49,935 nt of DNA from NCBI RefSeq assembly GCF_000758925.1, contig NZ_JRNC01000050.1, positions 1 to 49,935 of the forward strand. The letters run 5' to 3'. The translations under genes and the position numbers were made by a program. The notes beneath the pieces are model-generated. The model was not told where the DNA came from. It was given only the letters and a program-made list of their open reading frames with translations, and ran no database searches. Every line of letters begins with the position of its first letter. Position 1 is the stretch's first letter. This DNA is from Prevotella sp. S7-1-8. GTDB lineage: Bacteria > Bacteroidota > Bacteroidia > Bacteroidales > Bacteroidaceae. Of this stretch, positions 38,549 through 47,983 are shown piece after piece.

Positions 38549-39769
38549 ATGTATCAAATCTTTATTTGGTTATACCAAATCGGTGTATGGATGGGCAGCC
38601 TGCTCAGTGAGAAAGTGAGAAAAATGTGGGTGGGCGAGCATGACGCTTACCACATTTTGGAGGGAAAGGTTGACCCGTCGGCACGGTACGTATGGTTTCA
38701 CGCGGCGTCGTTAGGCGAGTTTGAGCAGGGCAGGCCGCTCATAGAGCATATCAGGAAAGAGTGGCCAGAATACAAAGTGCTTCTGACTTTTTTCTCACCC
38801 TCTGGCTACGAGGTAAGGAAAGATTATAAAGGAGCGGACATTTGCTGCTACTTGCCCATAGACACCATAAGCAACGCACGGCGTTTTTTGCGGATGGTGA
38901 GGCCTGAAATGGCGTTTTTCATAAAATACGAGTTCTGGTACAACTACCTGCACATATTGAAACACAGAGGCGTGCCAACGTATAGCGTATCGAGTATTTT
39001 CCGCCCTGACCAAATATTTTTTAAATGGTATGGCAGGAGTTATCGAAAGGTGCTGTACTGTTTCAGCCATTTTTTCGTGCAAAACGAGAAGAGCCGAGAA
39101 CTATTGAGACAGCTGAATATTGGCTGCGTGAGCGTGGTGGGCGACACGCGTTTTGACCGAGTGCTACAGATTAAAGAGGCCAGCAAAAGACTGCCCATCG
39201 TGGAGGCTTTTGTAGAGGGAACGCAAGGCGTTTTTGTGGCCGGGTCGTCGTGGGAGCCTGACGAGGATGTTTTCATACCCTATTTTAACCAACACAAGGA
39301 ATGGAAGCTGATCATCGCGCCTCATGTGGTGAGCGAAGACCACCTGCGGAGCATCGAGGAAAAACTGAACCGAAAAACCATACGATATTCCACAGCCTCG
39401 GCTGAAAGCGCAAGTGCGGCCGAATGTTTGATCGTGGACTGCTTCGGATTGCTATCGAGCATATACCACTACGGCACCGTGGCCTACGTGGGGGGTGGAT
39501 TTGGCGCTGGCATCCATAACGTGCTGGAAGCGGCCGTATGGGGCATCCCGGTTATTTTTGGCCCTGAGAACAAGCATTTTCAGGAAGCACAAGAGTTGAT
39601 CGCGGCACAAGGCGGATTGGAGATAACAGACCCACGAACATTTGACGCGGTGATGGGCAGGCTCACGCACGACAATGATTTTCGAGCCCGGAGCGGCGGA
39701 CAAGCGCAAGAATACGTGAAAGGAAAGGCTGGCGCGATGAGACGCATCATGGAAAGCATAAATATGTGA
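38549..39769 (+). CDS. waaA: 3-deoxy-D-manno-octulosonic acid (Kdo) transferase
   Basis: This 406-residue enzyme adds Kdo to the lipid A precursor at the inner membrane. The GT30 signature is present: WFHAASLGEFEQGRPLIE with the catalytic glutamate (about residues 49-66), TFFSPSGYEVRK, and the second Rossmann half with VAGSSWEPDED and GGGFGAGIHNVLEAAVWGIP. An N-terminal hydrophobic stretch can anchor it in the membrane. It probably shares a transcript with gltX and ends at a strong terminator. Confidence 0.96.
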   Translation: MYQIFIWLYQIGVWMGSLLSEKVRKMWVGEHDAYHILEGKVDPSARYVWFHAASLGEFEQGRPLIEHIRKEWPEYKVLLTFFSPSGYEVRKDYKGADICCYLPIDTISNARRFLRMVRPEMAFFIKYEFWYNYLHILKHRGVPTYSVSSIFRPDQIFFKWYGRSYRKVLYCFSHFFVQNEKSRELLRQLNIGCVSVVGDTRFDRVLQIKEASKRLPIVEAFVEGTQGVFVAGSSWEPDEDVFIPYFNQHKEWKLIIAPHVVSEDHLRSIEEKLNRKTIRYSTASAESASAAECLIVDCFGLLSSIYHYGTVAYVGGGFGAGIHNVLEAAVWGIPVIFGPENKHFQEAQELIAAQGGLEITDPRTFDAVMGRLTHDNDFRARSGGQAQEYVKGKAGAMRRIMESINM

Positions 39770-39790
39770 AGCGGCAAGACAAAAAGAAAG

Positions 39791-39836
39791 AAACCAATGC
39801 CGACGCGATTGGACAATCGCGTCGGCATTGGTTTTT
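39791..39836. terminator. bidirectional terminator between waaA and the PatB-type gene
   Basis: A perfect 19-bp stem (39792-39810 with 39815-39833) with a GGAC loop is followed by T6 on the plus strand and, on the minus strand, by a TTTCTTTCTTTTT tract. It separates convergent genes and should end transcription from both sides. Confidence 0.9.
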
Positions 39837-39889
39837 TCATGAAAGCGTCGACCCATTGACAGACATGGGCACAAGCGCTTGTGGAACGC

Positions 39890-41050
39890 TTATATCGCGG
39901 ACAGTGTCGCGACCACGCGAGACATGGCCTCGCGCAGCAAACCGCGAGGACAAGCAAGGTTGACACGGAGATAATCGCGCCCTGCACGCTTGCCATAGAG
40001 CATGCCACTGCAAAGGAACACCTTGCCATCTTTTAATAAAAGACGAGCCGCCTCATCGCCATTGATACCCAACGAGCGGATGGAAACCCACGCCAAATAG
40101 GTGCCCTCAAGCCGAACGACATCCACAGAGGGAAGGTGCTCGGCAAGGTATGATTTGAGGAACTGGTAATTACCGTGTATATACGGTATAAGCTCGTCCA
40201 ACCATCGCTCACTCTCATTATAGGCGGCCTTTAAAGCGATGGGGCCAAAGGGATTGACATCGCATACTTCGTAAATATTGATGACACGATCCACGCGCCG
40301 GCGCACATCGGCGTCGGGGCATACGATATTGGCTATTTGCAAGCCGGCGATATTGAAGCTCTTGGACGGCGAGTTGAGAGTGACACTGTTGTTGAGGTTG
40401 GTATCATTGACCGCGGCAAAGGGCGTATAGGTGTAACCCGGCATGACAAGTTCGCAATGTATCTCGTCGCTGATGACGCGCACGCCGTGACGACGGCAGA
40501 TTTGGCCCATACGTCCCAACTCTTCGGCTGTCCATACTCGGCCGGCTGGATTGTGGGGATTGCAAAGCAAGAATACCGTGACTTTCTCGTCGGCGCATTT
40601 CAACTCGAAATCGTCCCAATCAATAACGTATGTATCATCATGGCGCACAAGCTCATTCTCCACAATGTCGCAACCTTGATTGCGAATGGACGAGAAGAAA
40701 CAATTGTACACTGGAGTTTGCACGAGCACTCGCTCACCCGGCAGCGTGAGTGCCTTGAGGCAACAACTGATGGCGGGCACAACTCCCGTGGTGTAGCGTA
40801 TCCATTCGCGCTGGATAGACCAATCGTGCCGACGGCCAAACCATGAGATGATGGCATCGTAGTAAGTGTGGTCTACATTGGCGTATCCAAATATGCCATG
40901 AGACACTCGATCGACGAGCGCTCGCTGTATGGCGGGAGCGACTGGAAAATCCATATCGGCTACCCATAATGGAAGAACGTCGGCGGGTATGGTGTCCCAC
41001 TTTAATGAGCCGGTATGACGGCGACTGACAGGGGTATCGAAATTGAACAT
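39890..41050 (-). CDS. patB: MalY/PatB-family PLP-dependent cystathionine beta-lyase/aminotransferase
   Basis: This 386-residue fold-type I PLP enzyme begins with the MalY/PatB hallmark (FDTPVSRRHTGSLKWD and LPLWVADMDFPVAPAI). The PLP lysine lies in NSPSKSFNIAG, with NPHNPAGRVW and SDEIHCEL contributing other cofactor contacts. Family members cleave cystathionine or cysteine C-S bonds to a thiol, pyruvate and ammonia. It follows the DUF3737 gene by 89 bases on the same strand, and no terminator is seen between them. Confidence 0.92.
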   Translation of the reverse strand: MFNFDTPVSRRHTGSLKWDTIPADVLPLWVADMDFPVAPAIQRALVDRVSHGIFGYANVDHTYYDAIISWFGRRHDWSIQREWIRYTTGVVPAISCCLKALTLPGERVLVQTPVYNCFFSSIRNQGCDIVENELVRHDDTYVIDWDDFELKCADEKVTVFLLCNPHNPAGRVWTAEELGRMGQICRRHGVRVISDEIHCELVMPGYTYTPFAAVNDTNLNNSVTLNSPSKSFNIAGLQIANIVCPDADVRRRVDRVINIYEVCDVNPFGPIALKAAYNESERWLDELIPYIHGNYQFLKSYLAEHLPSVDVVRLEGTYLAWVSIRSLGINGDEAARLLLKDGKVFLCSGMLYGKRAGRDYLRVNLACPRGLLREAMSRVVATLSAI

Positions 41051-41139
41051 TGGAACAAGTGTTTAGGATATGAGAAAATGGATATATGGCACAACGAATG
41101 GTATTCTAACACAAAGAAAATAACGTCGGAAAATAAACG

Positions 41140-41985
41140 CTACCGACGTGTCTCAATAACACAATCATGGCCTTTAGCAAACTCGTCATAAGTAACAGAC
41201 CCAATAGCGTCGGCCACTATACGGCCAGAAACTGGGTTCTTGACATTGGTGATAGCACCCCTTATGTCGGCGTTGATATTGGTGCAGTCTTCAAAAGCAC
41301 GGTCGCAAGCGGAATCGAAAGTGCAATCTTCGAGCACGACATTGTCCATATAACACAACGGTTGCTCGCCACTGATGTGACAACGCACAAATTTGATATT
41401 GGAAGAATGCCATGCAAGGTATTCGCCATCGAGAACTGAATCGTACACTACCACATTTTTACACTCCCAAAATGAATCTTTGGTAGTGATCTTGGCATGA
41501 TGGATCTCAACGTTCTCACAGTACTGGAACACATATTTGGCATCGCTCACAAGTCTGTCAACAAAAATATCGCGACAAAACATGAAGGGATATGTACCTT
41601 GATGAAGCTCCACATTCTTTATGGACAGGCCATCTATTTTCCAGAAAGTCTCATCGGCATCGTTGATTTTTACATTCTCCAAGCTGAGCTTTTTCATCTC
41701 CCGGAAGAACTTGGGGCCATCAATAACGCAATCTTTCATAACCATGTCGTCGCTGTACCATATGGCAGACCGGCTGCCCTCGGCAAAATAACAGTTGGTG
41801 ATGACGCTATGATTGACATGCCACCACGGATATTTGCCATAGAAACGAGAATTGTCGCATGTGAGATTCTCGCAGCACTTTACGCCCGACTCTCCATCTG
41901 TTATCTCAATATTATCAATAGAAGCGTTTTTTAATCCAAAGAGGGGACGCTCCCCTCCAAACTTATTGTCTTTTATAATCTTCAT
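41140..41985 (-). CDS. DUF3737 family protein (beta-helix)
   Basis: This 281-residue protein matches DUF3737 in sequence (MKIIKDNKFGGERPLFGLKN, NSRFYGKYPWWHVNHSVITN, DGEYLAWHSSNIKFVRCHISG). Many short alternating strands with N, C and D turns predict a right-handed parallel beta-helix. No signal peptide or membrane segment is present, so it is cytoplasmic. Function is unknown. It heads a two-gene unit with the PatB-type lyase and has its own consensus promoter. Confidence 0.9.
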   Translation of the reverse strand: MKIIKDNKFGGERPLFGLKNASIDNIEITDGESGVKCCENLTCDNSRFYGKYPWWHVNHSVITNCYFAEGSRSAIWYSDDMVMKDCVIDGPKFFREMKKLSLENVKINDADETFWKIDGLSIKNVELHQGTYPFMFCRDIFVDRLVSDAKYVFQYCENVEIHHAKITTKDSFWECKNVVVYDSVLDGEYLAWHSSNIKFVRCHISGEQPLCYMDNVVLEDCTFDSACDRAFEDCTNINADIRGAITNVKNPVSGRIVADAIGSVTYDEFAKGHDCVIETRR

Positions 41986-42015
41986 GTTGCTTATTGTAAA
42001 TCAAATGGATGGTTG

Positions 42016-42047
42016 CAAAGATAACACCAAAATATGTTATCCGCAAA
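42016..42047 (-). promoter_or_regulatory. Bacteroidetes-type promoter of the DUF3737 gene
   Basis: On the minus strand TTTG (42044-42047) and TATCTTTG (42016-42023) are separated by 20 bases, an exact consensus. The leader is about 25 bases. Confidence 0.75.
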
Positions 42048-42094
42048 CCAAACATGAGCCACGGCGTTTAATTTAAGTCTTTTTACAAAAAACG

Positions 42095-42134
42095 AAAAAA
42101 ACATGGCCAAGGCTGTCACTTGCGCCTGGCCATG
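42095..42134 (-). terminator. terminator of the type IX/outer-membrane operon
   Basis: On the minus strand CATGGCCAGGC pairs with GCCTTGGCCATG (42124-42134 and 42102-42113, one bulge) and is followed by seven T. It lies about 60 bases after the beta-barrel gene and insulates the DUF3737 promoter. Confidence 0.8.
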
Positions 42135-42194
42135 CTTTTTCAATATAAGTTTATCTACAAAAAAAACACTTGTGAACAAGCAGTCTAACCGCGA

Positions 42195-42833
42195 TTAAAA
42201 GAAATAGGTAGCAGAGAGCTGCCAAGTGTTAGTATGGGCCATGTCAATGGCGTCGGTTACTTGTTGGTCAAGTTTGTGTATCTTTATCTCGCCAGTTTTG
42301 CCTATAGCGACATTATAATTGCCCGTAATTTGCAAGTGATCGAAAAGCGTAAAACCAGCTCCAAGATTGACATTGGTAGTCGACTTCTTGAGTTGGAAAA
42401 CGTTTTTATAGCTTTTGGCATCGGTCCACTCAAAATTGCTATCGCCTACATTGAAAGCAAATTCAGGCCCAGCGAAGACAAAAACATTGGCCAAACTGCT
42501 AAGCCCCCAACCATAACGTAAATTGATGGGCAAGACAACGGAACGCTGTTTCACCGTGGTTTCGCCGCTGGCGGCCGTCCCACCGGCTATCTCGGTGGCG
42601 CGCTGGTCAAACAACGCAGAAGCGTCAAGGCCAAGGCCGACAATTGGCAATGTGAACTTGACAGTAGGGCCAATGAAAAAACCTGTGCGATTTTTTCCGC
42701 TGAACGTGGATTGACTAAAACTGATTTTGGACACGTTGACACCGCCTTTAACACCAAACCTCACTTGAGCGTCGGCCTGATTAGAAAACAATAAAGCGAT
42801 GAGAAAGATCAAAGTGATTGAAAGTTTTTTCAT
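42195..42833 (-). CDS. outer membrane beta-barrel protein (porin family)
   Basis: This 212-residue protein has a signal peptide (MKKLSITLIFLIALLFSNQADA, cut before QVRFG) and the small OmpA/OprF-like barrel pattern: alternating strands (VRFGVKGGVNVSKISF, YNVAIGKTGEIKIHKL) and the terminal aromatic strand TWQLSATYFF. No peptidoglycan-binding domain is present. It follows porN by 43 bases on the same strand and may be cotranscribed. A direct role in secretion is not shown by the sequence. Confidence 0.85.
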   Translation of the reverse strand: MKKLSITLIFLIALLFSNQADAQVRFGVKGGVNVSKISFSQSTFSGKNRTGFFIGPTVKFTLPIVGLGLDASALFDQRATEIAGGTAASGETTVKQRSVVLPINLRYGWGLSSLANVFVFAGPEFAFNVGDSNFEWTDAKSYKNVFQLKKSTTNVNLGAGFTLFDHLQITGNYNVAIGKTGEIKIHKLDQQVTDAIDMAHTNTWQLSATYFF

Positions 42834-42876
42834 AAAAATATTATATCTTGAAATGTATGAATATTATTGAAACATA

Positions 42877-43926
42877 TCAGTGTCTCTGCCGACGAACCGT
42901 GACACGCGCAGTGGTCCCCTTGGAAACTGGAGAAGAATCACTGTTTTTTTTCTTAAACGAACTTCGGCCACTTCCAGACCGATGTTTTTTTCGAACAGAT
43001 TTGAGCGTTTTTTGGTCTAATTTCGCAATGGAGTCGAGCGAATCCTTAACAGCGGGATCACCCCAAATACGCCGCTCGAACTCTTTAATCTCGTTATCAA
43101 CACGCCGCTGCTCGCGCGACAACTTGACGGAATCGCCACCGACCTCCTGCGCGAGTGTTTGTCCGAGCATATTGGTTGTTTTATAAATTTTGCCTTTGTA
43201 AGCATTGATCGTGAAATAATCATCAAGGCTCATGGTGGCGGCATTGTTGAGATTGCTGGTCATAATGGTCTGTTTGGCCAAGAAAGGCACCAAGTCTTCA
43301 TACTTGACCCAAAAGAGTGGATATTTTGTGGTGCCATCGCCAAAATCGTCTTCGCGGTACATCACGGGGCAGATGGCTTGCACCTGCTTGTGGAACGTGG
43401 CCGTGGATTGGTCAAAATAGGCGCTCTCCTTGATAAAATAGCCTTTGACCTCCGCCGATGGGATATCGCTGTCGCTGATATGAACGCCGCGATCCGTGCG
43501 CTCGTAAAAAATGTGATAGTCGTCCAAGAACTTCAAAGGGTTGACGCGTAGCGACTCGTCAAAACGCTCACTGCCAGTATTGACATCATAGGCGTAAGCG
43601 GCAATGCCACCGTGACGAGGTCCGGCCATGATGAGCTTGAACATATAGGTGAAAAGGTTCATCTGCGTGCCCAAAGGCTCCACTGGATAATAAAGACAGG
43701 CGTTGGCGTCGTCCTTGAGGTCAAGCTCGCGGTAAACATCACGTCGCCATACCACCGACTCGCTCATTTTGGGCTCTGTGGGAAATGATATCTGAGCGCG
43801 AACCGTCATATTATTTCCATTGGACTGTCGAGCCTCGACTACTTGCCGCTCGCGACGCGCACGCGGTTGAGCCATGGCGACAGTGGCAACAAAAACAATG
43901 ATCAACGTTAAAAATATTTTTCTCAT
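42877..43926 (-). CDS. porN: type IX secretion system ring protein PorN/GldN
   Basis: This 349-residue periplasmic protein pairs with PorK in the ring below the outer membrane. It has a signal peptide (MRKIFLTLIIVFVATVAMA) and GldN hallmarks (VVWRRDVYRELDLKDDANA, YPVEPLGTQMNLFTYMFKLI, YPLFWVKYEDLVPFLAKQ). The C-terminus is a basic, low-complexity tail (residues about 300-349, rich in K, R and S). It lies 80 bases after porM. Confidence 0.95.
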   Translation of the reverse strand: MRKIFLTLIIVFVATVAMAQPRARRERQVVEARQSNGNNMTVRAQISFPTEPKMSESVVWRRDVYRELDLKDDANACLYYPVEPLGTQMNLFTYMFKLIMAGPRHGGIAAYAYDVNTGSERFDESLRVNPLKFLDDYHIFYERTDRGVHISDSDIPSAEVKGYFIKESAYFDQSTATFHKQVQAICPVMYREDDFGDGTTKYPLFWVKYEDLVPFLAKQTIMTSNLNNAATMSLDDYFTINAYKGKIYKTTNMLGQTLAQEVGGDSVKLSREQRRVDNEIKEFERRIWGDPAVKDSLDSIAKLDQKTLKSVRKKHRSGSGRSSFKKKNSDSSPVSKGTTARVTVRRQRH

Positions 43927-44006
43927 GATCTATATAGCCTTCTAACAAATATTTTTTATTTATCAACCTACACTAAAGCAAACACCCACGCAAGGAAAAG
44001 ATGTTC

Positions 44007-45563
44007 CTATCTGAGCTTAATCTCCATGGCTCCGGGCAACGTCCTGGCAATGCCATCAGGGCCAACAGCCTTGACTTCGGTGATATAGAATCGCCGGCCA
44101 CGTGACAATCTACGGAACTGGCCAACCATACGATCGGTGAATCTATCACCCGCGGAAGCCATCTGGACGGCATTGCCCATATTATCATAGAACACGACGG
44201 AGAAACTTGCGACCCTGAACTGTATGTCAAGAATGCCATCGTCTATAGCGGCACTAAGACGCGTGGCCTGCATAAGGGATGCCTTGGAAAGATTTCCACC
44301 CTTGTACCTATCTGTGCCCATGGCAATATAAGGCGTGGGGTCCGGCAGCTTACGCACCTTGAACGTAAATGGGGGGAACGAACGCATCTTGCCACCATCA
44401 CGAGCCGAGACCCTGAATGTAACATCGCGACCAACCGCTGACGGAACGGCGACATACCGCCCAGGGCCCAACGTGGAGAGCCGCCCACCGTTCATGGATA
44501 TGGAAACCGCGTTTTGGGGAACTCCCGGAACACTGACGCTGATGGGATTTTTATATCCGGCATAGAGCACGTTCATAAGATCAGCCGCCACCGTGGCGCC
44601 TCCCGGCACGGGGATGACGCTGTATTTCTGCGTGAAATTTCGACGCAAAACATCTCCATTGGCATTGCGCATCAAGATATATCCTCCAAACCGGTGTTCG
44701 CCAACACCGCCTGCCGTAAAACCATACTGGCCGTTGGAGGTGGACACCCTGCTGCCATTGACATAAATCTCGGGTTGCTTGGTGGTGTCTATCGCCGCCA
44801 TTACAATTTGAGCCGAGAAACGCTCGCCGGGATATAGCGTGGTCTTTTCAGGCACCACAAACGCCGAGAGCTTGTTGACGCGAACATCTTTGATGTCTAC
44901 GTTTGACACCAATGTATGCAACGCCTCCCCCTCCGCATGGCGAACATCGTTTTGCAATTTGGAGAGAAGCGTGACCGCGGCGGCAACCGGCATGTTCTCA
45001 AACATGTATTCTTGCCAATTTTTGCCGAGGGTATTGGCTTTTCGTGGCACGCTGGTGGACAAACTGTTATTGACAAGCTGCCGCCGTTTAGGATCAGGCA
45101 AATACGCGAGTATACGCGCGCGAAATGAATTGATGGCCTTGTAAAGTTCCGCGCCTCTACCCGTGATTGGAGCCAGCATAACGGTTCCGGCGGCATCAAT
45201 GTTGTCATTGTTCTCTGCATCCGCGAGCGTGGCATTCTTGCCTTCGGCTTCTTGCACAATGGCAAATTTGAGTTCTTGGGCAAGATTATAGAGCGAGTCG
45301 CTCATGTTTTTCACCTCGGTAGCTTTCTCAAACCATTCCCTGACCTTCGCCGGATTGGCTGCCATCTGTTTTTTGAAATCGCCATATACGGCGTCATTTT
45401 CGATGGTCGCGTTATTGGTAGTCCTGCTTAAACTTTCTTCAACGACGGCGAAACCATTGAGCACCTCCGTGGAGATGTTCAACGCGAGCATTGCCAACAA
45501 GACGACGTACATGAGGTTTATCATCTTTTGGCGAGGCGATACCGGTCTTTTCTTGATTGCCAT
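44007..45563 (-). CDS. porM: type IX secretion system motor protein PorM/GldM
   Basis: This 518-residue protein has one N-terminal transmembrane helix (about 15-34, preceded by basic KKRPVSPRQK) and a long periplasmic part of four domains that reaches the PorK-PorN ring. With PorL it forms the rotary motor driven by the proton gradient. The family motif PRQKMINLMYVVLLAMLALN is intact. It follows porL by 69 bases. Confidence 0.96.
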   Translation of the reverse strand: MAIKKRPVSPRQKMINLMYVVLLAMLALNISTEVLNGFAVVEESLSRTTNNATIENDAVYGDFKKQMAANPAKVREWFEKATEVKNMSDSLYNLAQELKFAIVQEAEGKNATLADAENNDNIDAAGTVMLAPITGRGAELYKAINSFRARILAYLPDPKRRQLVNNSLSTSVPRKANTLGKNWQEYMFENMPVAAAVTLLSKLQNDVRHAEGEALHTLVSNVDIKDVRVNKLSAFVVPEKTTLYPGERFSAQIVMAAIDTTKQPEIYVNGSRVSTSNGQYGFTAGGVGEHRFGGYILMRNANGDVLRRNFTQKYSVIPVPGGATVAADLMNVLYAGYKNPISVSVPGVPQNAVSISMNGGRLSTLGPGRYVAVPSAVGRDVTFRVSARDGGKMRSFPPFTFKVRKLPDPTPYIAMGTDRYKGGNLSKASLMQATRLSAAIDDGILDIQFRVASFSVVFYDNMGNAVQMASAGDRFTDRMVGQFRRLSRGRRFYITEVKAVGPDGIARTLPGAMEIKLR

Positions 45564-45632
45564 TTATATTTTTATCTTTTTAAGGGGGACACATTCGCGG
45601 GGGCACAAATGTGACAAGAAATGAGAGATGGG

Positions 45633-46487
45633 CTACACCCCGCTGTCGTTTGGCGTCGCGGAGGGATTTGTTGTGGCGGCATGCATATTGACCGTCATGG
45701 CTTCTATCATACGGGCGTAAATTTGATTGAGCCGCTCTATCTGCTGAGCCATTTTGCGACTTTGGTCGTTTATCTGATCTATCGTACCAATCTGCTGACT
45801 GGCTCCCTTGAGTTGCATCTCGTAAACCTTGCTGATGCCCGTGAGCGTGCGGTTGAGATTTTCCATCTCCTCGCTGTCACGCGTGAGGCGGGCACTCTGT
45901 TGATTAACTTTTTCAAGCGTACTCACAAGTTTTTTCAATTCCTCCACGTAATTGGCTTGAGCCGCGTTGAGAGCCTCGGCATCCTCCGCGGACATTTGCG
46001 GTACGAAATTAGGAGAAATTGTCTTCGCCTCCATGGGATTAGAAGTGTCTTTCAACAAATCTTCTTGATGCGCATGGAGGGGCGCTTTGTGCCCAAGAGC
46101 AGAAGAACCAATGGGAAGGGAAGCGTTTTCTTCAAAGTTATGAACAGACTGTGACTGAAACATATTGTCGGATTGATGATCTCCGGAATAGCTAACAATA
46201 CCTTGTGAAAGATATTCTTCCGTAACACGAGTAGGTATTTCACGGCCATCGGCAGTTTTGTCAAACGGCCGATCAAAAGCGGAAATAAAAAACACCACCA
46301 CCTCCGTACCCATGCCTATGAATAACATGACATTTGCTCCCGGCAGGTGTGTGAGCTTGAAGAGAGCACCTAAAATAACTATGGAAGCGCCCCAACTATA
46401 GGCATAATTGAGGAACGTTTGCCCGGCAACGGTGTCCATCCACTTTTGCAGACGGTATACTATATTGTATTTACTATAGTTAGACAT
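45633..46487 (-). CDS. porL: type IX secretion system motor protein PorL/GldL
   Basis: This 284-residue inner-membrane protein is the stator-like partner of PorM. The chosen start (46487, MSNYSKYNIVYRLQKWMDTV) lies five bases after the porK stop codon; a longer reading would overlap porK. Two transmembrane helices (about 26-45 and 50-71) are followed by a long cytoplasmic coiled-coil. Glu62 within the second helix (GMGTEVVVFF) corresponds to the buried glutamate implicated in proton coupling in the family. Confidence 0.95.
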   Translation of the reverse strand: MSNYSKYNIVYRLQKWMDTVAGQTFLNYAYSWGASIVILGALFKLTHLPGANVMLFIGMGTEVVVFFISAFDRPFDKTADGREIPTRVTEEYLSQGIVSYSGDHQSDNMFQSQSVHNFEENASLPIGSSALGHKAPLHAHQEDLLKDTSNPMEAKTISPNFVPQMSAEDAEALNAAQANYVEELKKLVSTLEKVNQQSARLTRDSEEMENLNRTLTGISKVYEMQLKGASQQIGTIDQINDQSRKMAQQIERLNQIYARMIEAMTVNMHAATTNPSATPNDSGV

Positions 46488-46492
46488 GGCGT

Positions 46493-47938
46493 TTATTTCT
46501 TTTTTTGTTTTGCAGTGATTGAGTTGGCGAACGAACGGACGCAGCGAAAGCCAATATAGGAACGTGGTTGGTTTTGGTACTCCCAAGTGCGCCAAGCAGA
46601 CTTGATGAAACTCTCAGGATCTTTCCAAGAGCCACCCCGCACGCTCTTCTTTTTAAGCCTATAAGGATCCTCTATCGCCGCATTATACTTAAGTTGTGGA
46701 TTAAGGTCATTCATCGCGTTGACTCCAGCCTCCGTGTAGATGGTACTGGTCCATTCCGCCACGTTGCCCGCCATATCGTAAAGGCCATTACTATTGGGCG
46801 AATAAGCAGCTACCTTACTGGAGATAAGATTGCCATCTTTGGTATAGTTGCCACGGTCTGGCTTGAAATTGGCATAAAAACAGCCATCCCCGTTTACAAC
46901 CATCTCGTGGTTCCACGGAAACTCATTTTGCTCCTTGCCACGAGCCGCATACTCCCATTCCGCCTCGGTGGGCAAGCGATAGCGTTGAATATAACGAGCC
47001 TCGGCGCCAAGCCCCTTGAGAAGATAGTCTGTGCGCCAAGCGCAAAAAGCGTTGGCTTGCTCCCAAGTCACTCCCACCACCGGATAGTCGTTATAGGCTG
47101 CATTGGAAAAATAATTACGTAGATAGGTCTCATTATCAGAATTTTGAAAATCATTAACCCATACCGTGGTGTCAGGATAGATATTGACAATATAAGTGTT
47201 AAGGAAATCCCACGGTCCTGACAAAGGCCGATTGATAGTCTTCCTGACAATGCGTCCCTCATCGTCAATGTATGCCGTGTCTTTGCTGATGATGACAGAC
47301 TCGTTGGGATCAACGGCAACATCCGTGTTAAGATTGCGCTCTTTGGGGTTTATGCGATTGCGCCGTAAAGCTGCCGCGGCATAATCATAGATTTCAAACT
47401 TATAATTCATCTGACGACAATCGAGCAGCTTTTCTCCCGTGACCGGATTTGTAACATACAGGCTCTCTATAGCTCGCTCTTCGTCTTCGTTGGGTTTTCG
47501 AGGCAAACGCTTTTTCCAATTGAGATGCGGCGTGACAGGATCACCATTCTTATCTTCTGTTATCATGTAGGTCTCGTCACCGCCATAGGAAGGGTCGGCC
47601 AATCGAGTACGAAGTATGCTGTCGCGTACCCACATGACAAACTGTTTGTATTGCGAGTTGGTTACTTCGGTCTCATCCATCCAAAAACCATCGACGGATA
47701 TGTCTCGCTGTAGCGTTTTTTTACCCCAAAGACTATCTTTCCCGTCAAGTCCCATCCTCAAATGGCCACGATTGATACGCACCATGCCATAAGGGGTAGG
47801 CTCATTGAAAGTCTTACCCATAACACCCACGACCTCGCCGCCTTTTCCCGAAGCAGACACAGACTTCGCGCTGAAACATGACGAAACGGTCGAAATGAGT
47901 GACATAAGGCACAAAGTTATGATTAAATTTTTTCTCAT
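46493..47938 (-). CDS. porK: type IX secretion system lipoprotein PorK/GldK
   Basis: This 481-residue protein is a lipoprotein by its signal (MRKNLIITLCLMSLISTVSS followed by Cys21). It has the formylglycine-generating-enzyme/sulfatase-modifying fold: DGFWMDETEVTNSQYKQFV, GVTWEQANAFCAWR, RLPTEAEWEYAARG, GLYDMAGNVAEWTS and a terminal GFRCVRS. In type IX secretion this fold is structural, forming the ring with PorN. It lies 45 bases after porP. Confidence 0.96.
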   Translation of the reverse strand: MRKNLIITLCLMSLISTVSSCFSAKSVSASGKGGEVVGVMGKTFNEPTPYGMVRINRGHLRMGLDGKDSLWGKKTLQRDISVDGFWMDETEVTNSQYKQFVMWVRDSILRTRLADPSYGGDETYMITEDKNGDPVTPHLNWKKRLPRKPNEDEERAIESLYVTNPVTGEKLLDCRQMNYKFEIYDYAAAALRRNRINPKERNLNTDVAVDPNESVIISKDTAYIDDEGRIVRKTINRPLSGPWDFLNTYIVNIYPDTTVWVNDFQNSDNETYLRNYFSNAAYNDYPVVGVTWEQANAFCAWRTDYLLKGLGAEARYIQRYRLPTEAEWEYAARGKEQNEFPWNHEMVVNGDGCFYANFKPDRGNYTKDGNLISSKVAAYSPNSNGLYDMAGNVAEWTSTIYTEAGVNAMNDLNPQLKYNAAIEDPYRLKKKSVRGGSWKDPESFIKSAWRTWEYQNQPRSYIGFRCVRSFANSITAKQKKK

Positions 47939-47983
47939 ATAAATGTTTTACCTTCTGTTTTTTGAAAAGCCCTGCTTGTTTCA

